Under the pieces are notes generated by a model. The model worked only from the letters and a program-made list of their open reading frames with translations, did no database searches and was not told the DNA's origin. From Cytidiella melzeri (Eukaryota; Basidiomycota; Agaricomycetes; Polyporales; Irpicaceae), in NCBI GenBank assembly GCA_022592445.1, contig JABYQR010000018.1, forward strand, positions 210,732 through 274,731: DNA of 64,000 nucleotides. The letters are read 5' to 3'. Below are positions 11,898 to 22,796 of the stretch, one piece after another. Position numbers and translations under genes: made by a program. Every line of letters starts with the position of its first letter. The stretch's first letter is position 1.

Positions 11898-12755
11898 TAC
11901 GAGAGTTGACGAGTATCGCTCCAACTTGTGGCTCACGCATGACATCACGAGTTTATGCCTGGGAGGCGGAGGACTGAAGCGGGAGGATCGTTCCAATGTT
12001 CACCCGGCCGACGCCCGGAGAACCGTGACCAGTGTTCGAATCCTCTCCATGTGTGAGTCAGCCTGTAGTAGGCCCTGTATACGGAGACTGAACTGGTGCA
12101 AGTAGCTGCAAAGTAGGGTAGTCGGCATTTACTCATGCACAAGATTATAGACAGTGCTCACCATGATAATGACCTTTGCTGCGTATCTAGTAGGTATTTG
12201 CAAGGTTGTTGAGTCAGTGAAAGCGATGATGTTCGGCAGTAGGCGCTGAGTACTGAGTCCCCGAAGAGAACATAGGCGCGATCGGTTCCGAACAGTCGGT
12301 GTCCTCTCTTGTACAAGTCTGCTAAGGAGATCAAAACTCTCTAAGATTGGCTTGTCTCCGGAAGTTCAGCTAAACGGCGATGTTCTTACAGCCACTTCCA
12401 TAATGATGGGCAGGCGTGTGTGAATCACACGAAGGCGGACTACGAGCTGGGTGGCAATTTGAAGTCGCCGACGTACTCCGTCACGCTTATGGAAGTGCTA
12501 CTTACTCAAGTCGCCGTCTGTCTGTATGGTGATGGATTTCACAGCCAGACCACGGCGATATACCCAAATGTCAGCGGCCCCTAATTGCGTGACTAATAAG
12601 TAGACTGGGTATGCACAAGCGGAGGAAAAAAAAACTTTCCTTCCTCCTCGTCGTCTGGCAAGTCGCCTCAGAGACAACGGTGAGTGCTTGAGTCTTGAGT
12701 TTGAACCTCTACGATAGAATCTGAACAACATCCCGCTCAATATTGCCATTTAGAG
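11898..12755. other. Divergent intergenic region
   Basis: Shared upstream region of the zinc dehydrogenase (minus) and the second BTB gene (plus). No gene was recognised; the short open frames have no family signature. An A8 run at 12,627-12,634 and a CTTTCCTTCCTCCTCG pyrimidine stretch lie about 110-130 bp before the BTB start. Confidence 0.5.
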
Positions 12756-13964
12756 ATGAAGAGAACGCACACCGCGACCGACATCGATTCGCACGAAGCC
12801 AACACCTGTGACTGTCAGGTCTGCTCGCGCGCCCGAAACAACGCGCAGACCAGGAGCAAAAAGTACTGGTCAGATGAAGGCACTGTGGTCATCCAGATTC
12901 AACAAACGCTGTATAGGCTGTACAGAGGGCAACTCTGCCAGCAATCCGACTATTTCAGGAAAATGTTCGCGGACGCTACAAGCACAGACGGCCAGAAGTT
13001 GACGGCACAGGGCGGCATTGTCAGCTACAAGGTATCTGTAGATGTTGCCAGTGCGGACTTCGATCAGCTTTGGGAATGCATTCAAAACGGACTGTACGTG
13101 CTCTGTCTGTAAGAGCTTTCTCGTCATGACACTGACGCACCACATAGGCTATACGCCTTCGCCCTCCCCACGTTCTCAACACTTGCATCCGTCCTCCGTG
13201 CAGCGACAGCGCTCGATTTTCCGGTACCGCGAGAATTTGCCAGACGCGCCTTAGGAGTTATGTGGTCAGCAGATCTCGCAAAGGTCACTGGTGAAGCTCT
13301 CCCAGACGCAGCCATAGCTGCACAGCTGGCGGCGGTATACAACTTACCTACAATGCGGAAGCGAGCGCTCTATGAGCTTCTGCGTCAAGAGAATTATAGC
13401 CAAGCCGATACGTTGTTGGACACGCAGGCTACCGCAGCCCTTAGCGACAAAGAGCCCACGATGACAGATGCCCTCCCGCGGAATGACATCCTGCTCCTTG
13501 CACTCGCGCGTCAGCACGTACAGGACGAGTGGTTTTCCATCCTCCGGGAACCTCGAGGCCTCACAGGCACATGTACTGTCGAGGTCTGCAAGACTCGCGA
13601 TCGTTCTCAAGCTCATCGGGTATGGGAAAAGAAGGTCTTACGTACAGCCTTGCTGAAGTTCGGCTTGACGGACCCATTGGTCGCGCTGCAAATTGTTGGT
13701 AAACTCGACTGGAATCAGTGCGGCTACTGTGTACACTGTATCGCCAGCATTCAGAGGTGGTCCGCGGAGGAGCAAATTCGCGTTTGGAAGCTGCTGGACC
13801 AATGGTTGCGCATTTCGAGTGTCGACGGTCCTATACCCGTCTCTGATACTGCACCCTGTACGATTTTGGGTACCCGGAACACACTGCCAGCCAGCGTGCC
13901 TCATACACCTCGACCTCCGGCGGGCTTGAAACCCACTATTTCCACTCTGCCTGCGACTCAATAG
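12756..13964 (+). CDS. BTB/POZ domain protein
   Basis: Two exons, 12756-13093 and 13148-13964, give 384 residues. After a short N terminus with a CDCQVCSRAR Cys pair, residues about 45-165 form a BTB-like domain (VVIQIQQTLYRLYRGQL, then SDYFRKMF), the typical start of agaricomycete BTB proteins, with the domain split by the intron. The second half contains RKRALYELLRQENY and a C-terminal Cys pair in NQCGYCVHCIASIQRW followed by a Trp-rich helix. This matches the C-terminal half of the 4,540-7,361 gene position by position, so this is a shorter paralogue without the zinc cluster. BTB domains mediate dimerisation or Cullin-3 binding; the role here is not determinable. Confidence 0.8.
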
Positions 13965-14326
13965 TAGCGATAAACAAATTCGATCTATTTCTTGAAGACG
14001 TGCTTGATTTTCAACGTTCTGGATGGCGATTGCTTTCTGTTACCACTGATAGTACTGAAGTAGATTTATGAGTGGATAGGTCTTCGACAGATATGGTGCG
14101 TTGAGCATATTGTGGTAGACTTCACCGCTGACAGCAACCTCATTTTGCACGTTACTGCTCTCCAGCTCGACTCTGATTCTGCGTTATTCACAACCATCAA
14201 TCCTGAGATTATACGTATCTAGGTTGTGGTGACTACCGCATCAGAGCGTCTAGGAACATGCGGGTTATCGCACATGTCGCCTTGGCAACACCTCTAAGCC
14301 GTCCAGACCCCGAACTTATTGAATGC

Positions 14327-14332
14327 TATAAA
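14327..14332 (+). promoter_or_regulatory. TATA box of the small secreted protein gene
   Basis: TATAAA lies 229 bp before the ATG at 14561. The intervening leader is strongly pyrimidine-rich (CT stretches at 14,470-14,530), as in highly expressed fungal genes. Confidence 0.45.
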
Positions 14333-14560
14333 GGTAAGCTTGGGTAAATTCGCGCGTCTCAAGTTCTCTCTCCATCCTCGTCCCACTGACTGGCTCAGTT
14401 GTCTGCGCAAACTTCCTTCATTTGTCCCACTTTCATTCGATTTTCGGCTGAATCTCGAAGCGTTGACCCGCTCTTTCCTTTCTTCGCGCAATTCCTGACA
14501 CTGAGTCTGTCTTTGACACATTTTTTCCCTCGCTCACATTCGACAGAATCACCGTCAAAA

Positions 14561-15082
14561 ATGCTCTTCTCTATCCTACTCATCTTGTCCGCGTTCGTTC
14601 TCTCCGTTCTCGCTGCACCACTGTCCGCGCGCCAGGAGCAAATCAATAACGTAAAGTGTACAGGAGGAACGTACGTTTTCAATCTCCTTTGTGTTAATGC
14701 GTGCGCATGCTGACTCTTCGATATACGCAGTGCTCTCGACTTCCATACCGTAAACGTCGCACTGCTCCAGATCTGCGGTGGTATTGCGGGCACGATTGAA
14801 AAGTGCGAAGGGGCACCAAAGACAACAACTGGAGTATCTGGAAATGTTCAGTTCTCCATTACTCCTGTGCAACCAGGCGCCACGATTAACATTTCAAAGG
14901 GCCGCTGGGAACGTGCGTTTTCTGATTTGAATGTGTGGTAATGCTTTGCAAGGCTGACAAAGGCGCATACAGAGGGAATCAAGGCTGCGTTCGCGCAATG
15001 CGGAGAGGACATACCCTTCACTGCGACCTTTGTGGGCGGCGCGAGCACGGGGGATGTGAACGTCGAGCTTAAGCAGATATGA
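14561..15082 (+). CDS. Small secreted cysteine-containing protein, unknown function
   Basis: Three exons, 14561-14670, 14731-14912 and 14973-15082, give 133 residues. The N terminus MLFSILLILSAFVLSVLAA is a classical signal peptide with cleavage expected after Ala-Ala or near Ala-Pro-Leu. The mature part, about 115 residues, has four cysteines (NVKC, LQIC, EKC, AQC), fitting two disulfides, and alternating Val/Thr/Ile segments that suggest a beta-sandwich. No catalytic motif is visible. Followed immediately by another secreted protein gene at 15,589. Function unknown; an effector-like or cell-surface role is only a possibility. Confidence 0.8.
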
Positions 15083-15356
15083 TGAGCTGGACGCAGAACT
15101 TTGGTCGTCGATACTTGGGCGAGCACGGGGCATACTCTGTCATTCGGAATATTGTTTGAATTCAACTTGAAGCTTAACCTTGGGGCTGCGCACTTGTGAC
15201 ACCCTTACCTCAAGTGAGGGCATTCCAGCCGTGCTGGACGTCCTGCTAAGGCCACCGTGCTTTTCCAGCGTCTAACACTGTATATCCCAGTAAGGCAATT
15301 GTCCAAAACTGAACAACGATCGCTGCTTCGCGAAGACTGGGACGTCAAGGCTCAGG

Positions 15357-15363
15357 TATATAA
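15357..15363 (+). promoter_or_regulatory. TATA box of the second secreted protein gene
   Basis: TATATAA followed by G lies 226 bp upstream of the ATG at 15589, a spacing almost identical to that of the neighbouring secreted protein gene. Confidence 0.45.
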
Positions 15364-15588
15364 GCAGGCGAGTGTTGACTTTGCTACGTTCCTCCCGTCT
15401 CCCATCCTGGTGCTTACTCGTCCCGTCAGCCCCAGCACGCCAGCCTATGCACAGCCTATAACCCACGTTCTTTTATTATACCACACGCTCTCTACAACCC
15501 AGCCTCTGTCAGCCTCTGCACGAATATACATTACGAAGCCTCACGTCTTGCTCGTCACTTACGACTTTACGACCAGAGACAACTTACG

Positions 15589-16751
15589 ATGTTTTTCCCT
15601 TCACCGCAAGCCTTGCTTTTCCTTGTCCTCGCCGTTGGTGCGACCGCGAACCCTAGTAACCCTCCTTTTGCGATAACGCGAAGAAGCGATGGCGTCTCTG
15701 CGTTCAACCCATTAGGTGGAACATCGAACAGCCCGCTGGAGATGGTGATGACGAACGCTGAACGGATGGCGCTCGGTCTTCCGCTCAACAAGCCTCATAT
15801 CCGCCGGCGAGGTACGATTTCGGGTTTCTCTGCGTGACACCGACCTGATGACTGGTAATAAAAAACATAGCGCGCACAGCCGATCATCCTCGTCCCTCTG
15901 CCGTAGCAGCTGCCGCAAAACCAGGACCTACAGGTACCGACGCGTGTACTACGCGCACAGGCGTCTTGCACGTAACGTCACCGAATACAAACGATCCCAC
16001 GCGTCCTGCGCTGGATGGATACCTGAGCCGAGCTGCGAACGTATTTGGAGAGTATTTGTACACGACGGATAGGAGCCAGGCATTGACAGTGACTATCAAT
16101 GACTGCCACGACGGTGCTCCTTCCGATCTGCGTTCTACGGTACGTGTATACCTGGAAAACATAGACCAAGGCTGACGTGTTTGCAATTTATAAGAACGGG
16201 TTCAAGACGTTCCCGCTCGTAGGAGCGATCAAAGGGTTCTCGAGCGACAATGCCGAACTGCGCGCGAACTCGTACAACTACCTGTACATCGGTGGTGTTA
16301 CCCAAAGTGCGTTATTTGATAGTGGAAGCAGCATGGATGGCTAAAAATGTGCTTACTGTCTGCAGCGGCACCGCATGCGACTCCGCAGGATGTGGCGAAC
16401 TCATTCAGCGCGACAACAGGAGACAAGGAGCCTAGTGAGAGCGCAATTTGGAGTCTCGCTCTACGAGGGAGTGAAACAGTAGTCGAGGCCCAGTGGGTGA
16501 ATTCCGATGGTTGTGAGTTGTTATGTTTTATAAGCTGGATTGGCCAACTAAGAGGCTTGAAAGCGCTACCGACAAACACGTTGGTGTATATACCGAGCAC
16601 GAATGTGTTTGCGCTGGTTGGAGACGTGGCAACGTTTGAGGCGACGTTCGAGGATGCTTCCACTGTGGTGCGTATCCGATATCTACGTGACTGAGTATCA
16701 GAGAGAACTGACGAAGATGCTTAGACCCTGGTATTGGAGGATATGGCTTGA
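15589..16751 (+). CDS. Secreted protein of unknown function
   Basis: Five exons: 15589-15811, 15871-16139, 16195-16306, 16366-16667 and 16725-16751; 310 residues. A signal peptide is clear (hydrophobic ALLFLVLAVGATA, cleavage before Asn-Pro). The mature chain has an Arg-rich propeptide-like segment (HIRRRGARTADHPRP) and then a Gly/Ser/Thr-rich body with motifs such as GVLHV, GYLSRAANVFGEYL and YLYIGGV, ending TLVLEDMA. This style is common in basidiomycete secreted proteins that carry no named domain. In exon 4 a GTGAGT-containing stretch at about 16,512-16,554 could be an additional intron but reading through is also open. Function unknown. Confidence 0.75.
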
Positions 16752-17150
16752 TCGCGTCGATATTAACACAGATTGCACTGAGCTAGATACGATGGCGAGG
16801 GTTATTTCATGTTGTGGCAGACGACACGGCACTTTTGTTGAACCAGAACCTCTCCTAGTACATAACCTCCATGAAGCTCGCCACACTCGCCAGGAGTATG
16901 TCGTCCGCCTCTACTGTGCTCTATGTGTGATTTCACGATGCGTGCGGTCGTTCTTGAAGCCCAAAGTGCATAAACACTTTTAGCCTCGTCTTCACTCATC
17001 CCCAACTCGTTCGTTCCTTTGTCCTTTGGAATACTGGACCAAGGTGTCAGTGCTCTCTCCTAGTCACTTAGCGTCGTTGAGTCGACTAGTAACGTCAGAG
17101 TCTTTGTTTCTTCCCAGACCACCCGTAATCGTTGCTCTGTAGTTCACAAA

Positions 17151-17496
17151 TGCTTCTTACTTCTTCGTAGCCATCTTGGCCTCCTTCGTCGCTGCTCAGA
17201 GCGAGTACATTATCGGGTCTAATTTGTATATTCATCAGGCTGCGCACCTTTTCATAGCGCCTCCTTCGGGTGTACTACTGCCTCCTCAACTGCAGGCTCT
17301 AAATCTGCCTCCACCACCTCTTCCTCGAGCTGCATTTCCACTCTCCCCACCAGCAACAGCTCTGCTCCTGCACCTGCCATGGCTGCTATTTTGCTCCCTC
17401 AGTGGTCTCGCTGCGCTCCTCTATCAAAGCAGTACCTGGAGGGATACTGTTGTCGCAAATCGAGTTTTCTCGTATCTGGAGACATTTGTGAAGTGA
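17151..17496 (+). pseudogene. Decayed Ser/Thr-rich GPI-type secreted protein gene
   Basis: The ATG at 17151 runs into TAG after six codons, yet the +1-shifted frame immediately downstream encodes a signal-peptide core (FFVAILASFVAAQS). After a possible intron (from about 17,218), one frame at 17,262-17,370 is extremely Ser/Thr/Ala-rich with two Cys, and then the typical hydrophobic GPI tail (LSGLAALL) appears in a different frame at about 17,399-17,424. Signal peptide, Ser/Thr stalk and GPI tail are in the right order but in two or three frames. This is the same architecture as the intact gene at 32,874-33,409. I read it as a pseudogene with at least two frameshifts. Confidence 0.45.
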
Positions 17497-17867
17497 GTTC
17501 GACCGTCGTAGGCAAAAGCAAGTGAGCCTATATTCCCGCGACCCATAACGCATCACGGTACAATTCTCCTGCACGCCGCGAGTCTTACAGATGACTCCTC
17601 CACTTGCAACGCGCGTCTGGGGAAGCTCACTCCCTTTTGCAGTAACTATCGTAAACTGTCTGATATGTTCTGAATGTCAGGAAACGCTGAACTAATATCT
17701 CAATACTCAATGCAAAGTGGTGATGGAAGAAATGGAAGTGAAACGAACAAAACACAAAAACAGTAACAGCAAAACTACGCTAGTAACAACTGCTCGAACA
17801 CATCACTCCAGAGTAGCATGGATATCAGCTATTCAGATTTCGTCATGGCGTACCGGAAATTCCAAGC
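17497..17867. other. Intergenic, no feature recognised
   Basis: Interval between the decayed gene and the 3' end of the minus-strand membrane protein gene. It contains an A-rich stretch near 17,740-17,780 but no supported coding sequence. Confidence 0.5.
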
Positions 17868-19013
17868 TCAGCGCATACGCCCAACGGCGTTCTCGTTCTC
17901 CCGTCCTTGTCCTCTTCCTCGTCGGCTCGAGGCGTAAGTATGTTTCGAAGGATCGAAGGGAGGCGTCGCATCGGGATGAAGCTTCGGTCGAAATCTTGTT
18001 ACGTTAGAGATATCCGAAAGGACGGAGAACACCCGTGAAGAAATCGAGCTTCCTGCGCTACCCATCTTCTTCTGACTGGCCGCCTTCGATGTCTTAGTCC
18101 AGTCTTGCTCGCAAGCATCGTAATTGTTGTCTACGAGATCTCGTGGTGCATTCCATGACATGGGAGGAACAGCGAGAAAGCGGTTAACGTCGTCCGGCTT
18201 CAGGCTCATAGCGTCACTGTCGTCCACCGAGGAACTGTCCGAATCCGAGTTCATAATGCTGTCGGACGGAGATAGATCTGTGTCTGCAAAATACAATGGC
18301 ATAGGGGGACGTGTGAAGTGCTCGACGACAATACGAGGAACCAAGTTAACGGCCGGCTCGATGATTTCGACGATAGTAGATGTCATCGCGTGGTCAAAAA
18401 CGCTGGCGTGATTGTCCGCACCAATCCCGATATCGAGGGAGCTACTGAGGTTGGCGATTATTGCCGTCTCGACATCAGCCTGTACAGCACGAGGCAGCGA
18501 GAGTGTGAGAGAAGGCACAGGAGATGAAGGGCTGTCGCATGCATTGCCTCTAGAACCACTGCGAGGAAGACCAGGGGAAAAGAATTCGTGCCAAGTGTCC
18601 ACATTCTGTGTCGAGCCCAGCTGCTCGGTGTGCGCGCCGAATGATTGCGGAGACGTTTGGCTGGGAGAATGAGAGACACTAGCAGGGGAGAGAACGAGCC
18701 TTTTCAAGGTCAAGGTCTTGCTGTCCTTTTCCTGAGACAAAGACTCGGACGCATAAGCAAGCCCAGGTAAAACGAGGGGCCTCAGTACCTCATGCCGATC
18801 GACCCCTTCTTCTTTTCCAGCAGCTTGTTTGGAACGGCGGCATCTACGAACGACGAGGAGCCCTAGGTATATCGTGACACCTAGCTGAATGAGCGCCCCG
18901 AGCACGAATGCTGCCATCAGAACCGTCTTGTTGAGGTTGGCGTCGAATGCGTCTTGAGCGGAGGAGGAGGAGGACGGCTGATACGTTCTGGCGGTGGTAC
19001 CTGAGGGGGCCAT
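17868..19013 (-). CDS. Single-pass membrane protein of unknown function
   Basis: Intronless frame of 381 residues from the ATG at 19013; an in-frame ATG at 19148 would add 45 residues, but these are unlike a conserved N terminus. A Ser-run and an N-glycosylation site (NKT) precede one membrane segment at residues about 31-54 (VLMAAFVLGALIQLGVTIYL), followed at once by basic VVRRCRRSK, so the topology is most likely N-out/C-in. The remaining 320 residues are Ser/Pro/Asp-rich and probably disordered, with an acidic stretch (DSDSSSVDDSD) and a basic C terminus (SSRRGRGQGR). This layout is common for fungal type I surface or sensor-like proteins with no named domain. Shares a 450-bp divergent upstream region with ORC1. 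Confidence 0.7.
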   Translation of the reverse strand: MAPSGTTARTYQPSSSSSAQDAFDANLNKTVLMAAFVLGALIQLGVTIYLGLLVVRRCRRSKQAAGKEEGVDRHEVLRPLVLPGLAYASESLSQEKDSKTLTLKRLVLSPASVSHSPSQTSPQSFGAHTEQLGSTQNVDTWHEFFSPGLPRSGSRGNACDSPSSPVPSLTLSLPRAVQADVETAIIANLSSSLDIGIGADNHASVFDHAMTSTIVEIIEPAVNLVPRIVVEHFTRPPMPLYFADTDLSPSDSIMNSDSDSSSVDDSDAMSLKPDDVNRFLAVPPMSWNAPRDLVDNNYDACEQDWTKTSKAASQKKMGSAGSSISSRVFSVLSDISNVTRFRPKLHPDATPPFDPSKHTYASSRRGRGQGRENENAVGRMR

Positions 19014-19466
19014 GATGGTCGGTGTCGGTGTGGGAGCCTGATCTAAAGGGAGCAAAGGAGAAGGAATACACAGACTAGAAAAATGAACGATGTAAATATG
19101 TTGGCTTTTATTATTTTGCAATGTCCAGCCTCGACTGGTTTGCCGCATCGCATCTAGTAAAGCCAGAGATCTGTCAGCCGTAACTCCTGACTTTGTTGAA
19201 ACTTTTGCAAAGACGTATGAGATGCAGACAGGCGGCCTCAGAATTCGTCCTCAGAAGATACAGGTCGCAACTGAAGGCTTTACCATCGCGAGAGAGCACT
19301 TCAGAGTGATGGCCGTTGTGAATCTTGTGGTTAGTACGGATACTGAGGCCTGAGGAGCAGCCGCGCAGGCGAAACGCGATCACGGGATATCCACGTGATT
19401 GTGACAAACGCCTCTTGCCACGGCGGCCAGGGCACAACTACGTACGTTCATCATCATCTCGCGACA
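19014..19466. other. Bidirectional promoter region between the membrane protein gene and ORC1
   Basis: 453 bases upstream of two divergently transcribed genes. Contains an ATATGTTGGC/TTATTATTTTGC AT-rich part near 19,095-19,120. No distinct gene is visible. Confidence 0.5.
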
Positions 19467-22400
19467 ATGCCGCCCTCTCTACGACGCTCAACGCGCGGGA
19501 AATCGGATCCTAGTGAGAGATTGCAAGGCGCAGAGGGCGCATCGCCGTCCAAAGTCGTTCACACACGCAGCGTCAAGGTGGCCGCTGACCTCACTAGCGA
19601 TCAGTGGGATACACTACGGGATGAGGGAACGGACATTAAGACGTTACAAACACATTTTCTCACTACACTAGAAGCGTACAAGAACCCGGTGAAGACCTTT
19701 GGGAAATCGAAACGAACGGGCCAGTCGAATGTCGAGGCATTTGCTGTTGGAGATACCGTTCTCATCGACCCCACAATGCCGTCGGGCGAGCCTAGCATCG
19801 CTGTGATAACAGGGATATGGAAAGTAACGATAGGCGACGAGGACTTTTGTTTGAATGTCTCCGTTCACTGGTTTCTGAGGCCAACACAGCTACCGGCTGT
19901 ACGGGCAGAACGTGCCCAGGAGAAAGTAAGACATCACCCTTCATCTGTGGTATCTGTCTCAACGGTCTCAGGCAGAAATATACTATCTTCTGACTGGCGC
20001 CTCTATCCTCCCTTCCACGAGGGTCATTGGCCGTTGCATTGTTACGTCGAGCAGAACTTTGGGGTACAGCGGTATGTGCGTATCTCCCGATGGGTAGTTG
20101 TATTGAACTCAAAGCCTTTGGCAGAACATGAACAGACTTATTGCTGTTTCTATGCTACGAACACCCAGAAAGGGCTATTCTACGACTTCGACTGGGAGAG
20201 GCATAAGAGCGAAGCACTCAAGTTCACCAGGCACTGGGAATCATTGCAGCAATGGGATGTTACGGCGATTAACCCTCCAGAGACACCAAAGAAACAGCAG
20301 TCAGCTATAAAACGATCTACGGCGCCTCGACAAGCTTTTCTTCCTGATGTCCCCGAAGTAGAAGAAAATTCTGAGGCGTCTGACGATGATGTAACAGAGC
20401 CTGGATCTCCATCCAAACGGAAGAGGAAAAGAGCTGTGCGAGCTTCTGTGTCTCCAACAAAACGTGTCAAAACTACTACTAGCGATTTGCCGGAGGTTAG
20501 TGGCAGCTTCCGTCCACCGGCAGTAGAGCTAGAGGACGACACGCTCCCTACTCCTTACACTCCCTCGAGACGAGGTCGAAAGACTGCCGCAACTCACTAT
20601 TCGGATTTCAGGAAACACAGTAAGCCTGCGGACAATGCAAGCAAAGAGTTTGCTCCCAGCACCCCCTCGCGTCGAGCTCGAGCCCGAGCTGTGGCTACTT
20701 CACGTTCTACACGGAAATCTTCGCTGAGGAAGCCGGTATTGTCCGACGAAGATGACAGTGGTTCAGAATTTGAAGCTCCCTCAGAGCCGAGTGAGTCGGA
20801 ACCTGAGGTAGACCAGCACTCCGAGGCAGAAGTGGACAATGTCCAAGACGAGCCAGATGCTGAAGACTTTACGCCTCGAACTCCTTCGCGTAGGAAACGA
20901 GGCTCAGTCGCGGGCACACCGCGACGGCCCCGGACAACCTTGGCAGCACCTACTCCTCACTCGAAAGCTGCACTTCGCGCTAGGGCCAAGAAACGATCTC
21001 TCGCCGTGCGTCCACCTCCACCAGGCGGCATGCAGGATCTATCACTGCAATTGGAGAATGTTTCCAAAGACCCCTGGTTGCGTGCCATGCATGTTTTGCA
21101 CGTGTCTGCTCGACCCGAGGCGCATAGACTACCATGTCGAGAAACAGAGTATTCTAAAGTCCTTCAGGCTGTCGAGGAACTACTTGAAGAGGGTAGCGGC
21201 GGCTGTATCTGTGAGTTCATATAGGTTTCAACATAATAATCCCACTGAGAGGCAGTGCAGACATCTCGGGTGTACCAGGGACGGGGAAGACTGCCACTGT
21301 GCACGCAGTGGTTCGCGAATTAAAGAGGATGGCCGAGCAGAATGTGCGTGTCGCCTTGATAGTAACGCTACCTGCCACTGATCTTCTATTTAGGAAGCCA
21401 ATCCGTTCACGTACGTCGAGATCAATGGACTCCGGATACCTGAACCTTCAGCAGCGTATAATCTGCTCTGGGAAGCAGTATCTGGCCACAAAGTCTCACG
21501 TGAAGGACATCTCAATATCAGTTCCAAGGAGTCTTTGAAACTGCTCACCAGACATTTCGGTCAAGGCGAGAGGATTGGTCCTGGTGGTCATGCATGGTCA
21601 GTCCTCTACGGGAGTCTGGCTGTCACGAGCTAACATGGAATATATAGTATTGTGTTGATGGATGAGCTAGACCAACTGATGACCACGAAACAGGATGTGG
21701 TGTACAATTTCTTCAATTGGCCAACGTTGCTAGGTTCAAAGCTTATCGTCTTGGCGGTGGCTAACACGATGGATCTTCCTGAGCGTGTTATGTCAGGTCG
21801 TGTAAGAAGCCGACTTGGTAGGCCATATATTACGGGCGTTCCACTCGTTCCTGATGATACTCTGTGTCAGGTATGGTCCGAATCAACTTCCAACCGTATA
21901 CAACTCCACAGCTCGAGCAAATCGTCAAGGCAAGACTTCTGCACGCGAAAGAAGGCCTTCCTTCCAATACTGCGGACGTAATTGCGCCAGATGGTATCAA
22001 GTTCGCTGCGATGAAAGTATCCTCTATTAGCGGAGATGCACGTAGAGTACTGGATATTTGTCGGTGCGTACAACAAGTAATTGGCTCGGGCTTTATACTG
22101 ATCAGCAAGCATCAGGCGAGCTGTTGAGCTTGTGCAATCGCATTCACGGACTGCGCGGACAGATGATGTCAAACGCGTTATCGTGGACATGCAGAATAGT
22201 CCCACTGCGGCGTACCTGCGCGATTTGAGCTTCCACGAACGTCTCATGCTTGCAGCGCTTCTTCGGTGTGTCAAACGAGAAGGTGTAGAGGAGATCAAGT
22301 GGGGAGACGTAAGTGGAATACATTCGCGACTTGTTATTTCTTCTGACTTTTGCCAAATTGTCTAGGTCCAACACCAGCATCTGCTCCATTTGAACGTCCT

Positions 22401-22623
22401 CTCCGAGGAAGCAGACACAATGAGAAGACCTAGCCCAGGGGAATTAAGTATGGTTCTGGACTCGCTGGCAGCCTCCCGTGCTATACTCTGTGAAGAAGGG
22501 GTGGTAGTGTCAAGGAAGCCTGAGGATGAGAAACGCGTGGTGCTAAATATCGAGCATGCCGAGGTGGAAAGAGTTCTGGGGGAAGTAGGCGGAACAAAAT
22601 GGAAGAATGCTTTGAATATATAG
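19467..22623 (+). CDS. ORC1: Origin recognition complex subunit 1
   Basis: Largest ORC subunit; binds origins and, with Cdc6, loads MCM helicase in the nucleus. Nine exons: 19467-19925, 19972-20071, 20125-21210, 21261-21343, 21394-21596, 21648-21817, 21871-22063, 22116-22308 and 22366-22623; 914 residues. The N-terminal 200 residues form a BAH domain ([29 protein letters not shown] and later LFYDFDWE). The middle is a long charged, TP-rich linker with repeated Thr-Pro-Ser-Arg-Arg sites, typical CDK targets. The AAA+ ATPase has Walker [10 protein letters not shown] (residues about 550), Walker B VLMDELD (about 647), sensor NTMDLPERV and the arginine-containing SRL, followed by a winged-helix C terminus. 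Introns 1 and 2 lie inside the BAH domain; reading straight through them is also open but destroys the conserved segment between them. Confidence 0.95.
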
Positions 22624-22796
22624 AAAGTTTGTGATCGTGCAGTTGTAGACGGTACTATTTGTGAGGTCTGCAGTCGATTGTTCGAGCTGAATTAGACGCT
22701 TGCTCTGAAGCGCTAAGATCTCGACTTGTTTTCAACGACCTCGACACAACATAACCGTAACTCCTGTGTACCTGCTCTTGAAGTACGCGCAGCGCC

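Noticed and set aside
12020..12050. GTTCGAATC resembling a tRNA B box
   Set aside because: The bases on either side cannot form the T-arm stem (only one of five pairs) and no A box or acceptor stem is found at the right distance.
16141..16171. 31-nt intron in the second secreted protein that would keep VFAIYKNGF in the product
   Set aside because: Too short for splicing. The 55-nt alternative ending at TATAAG (16194) has a normal length and a CTGAC branch site.
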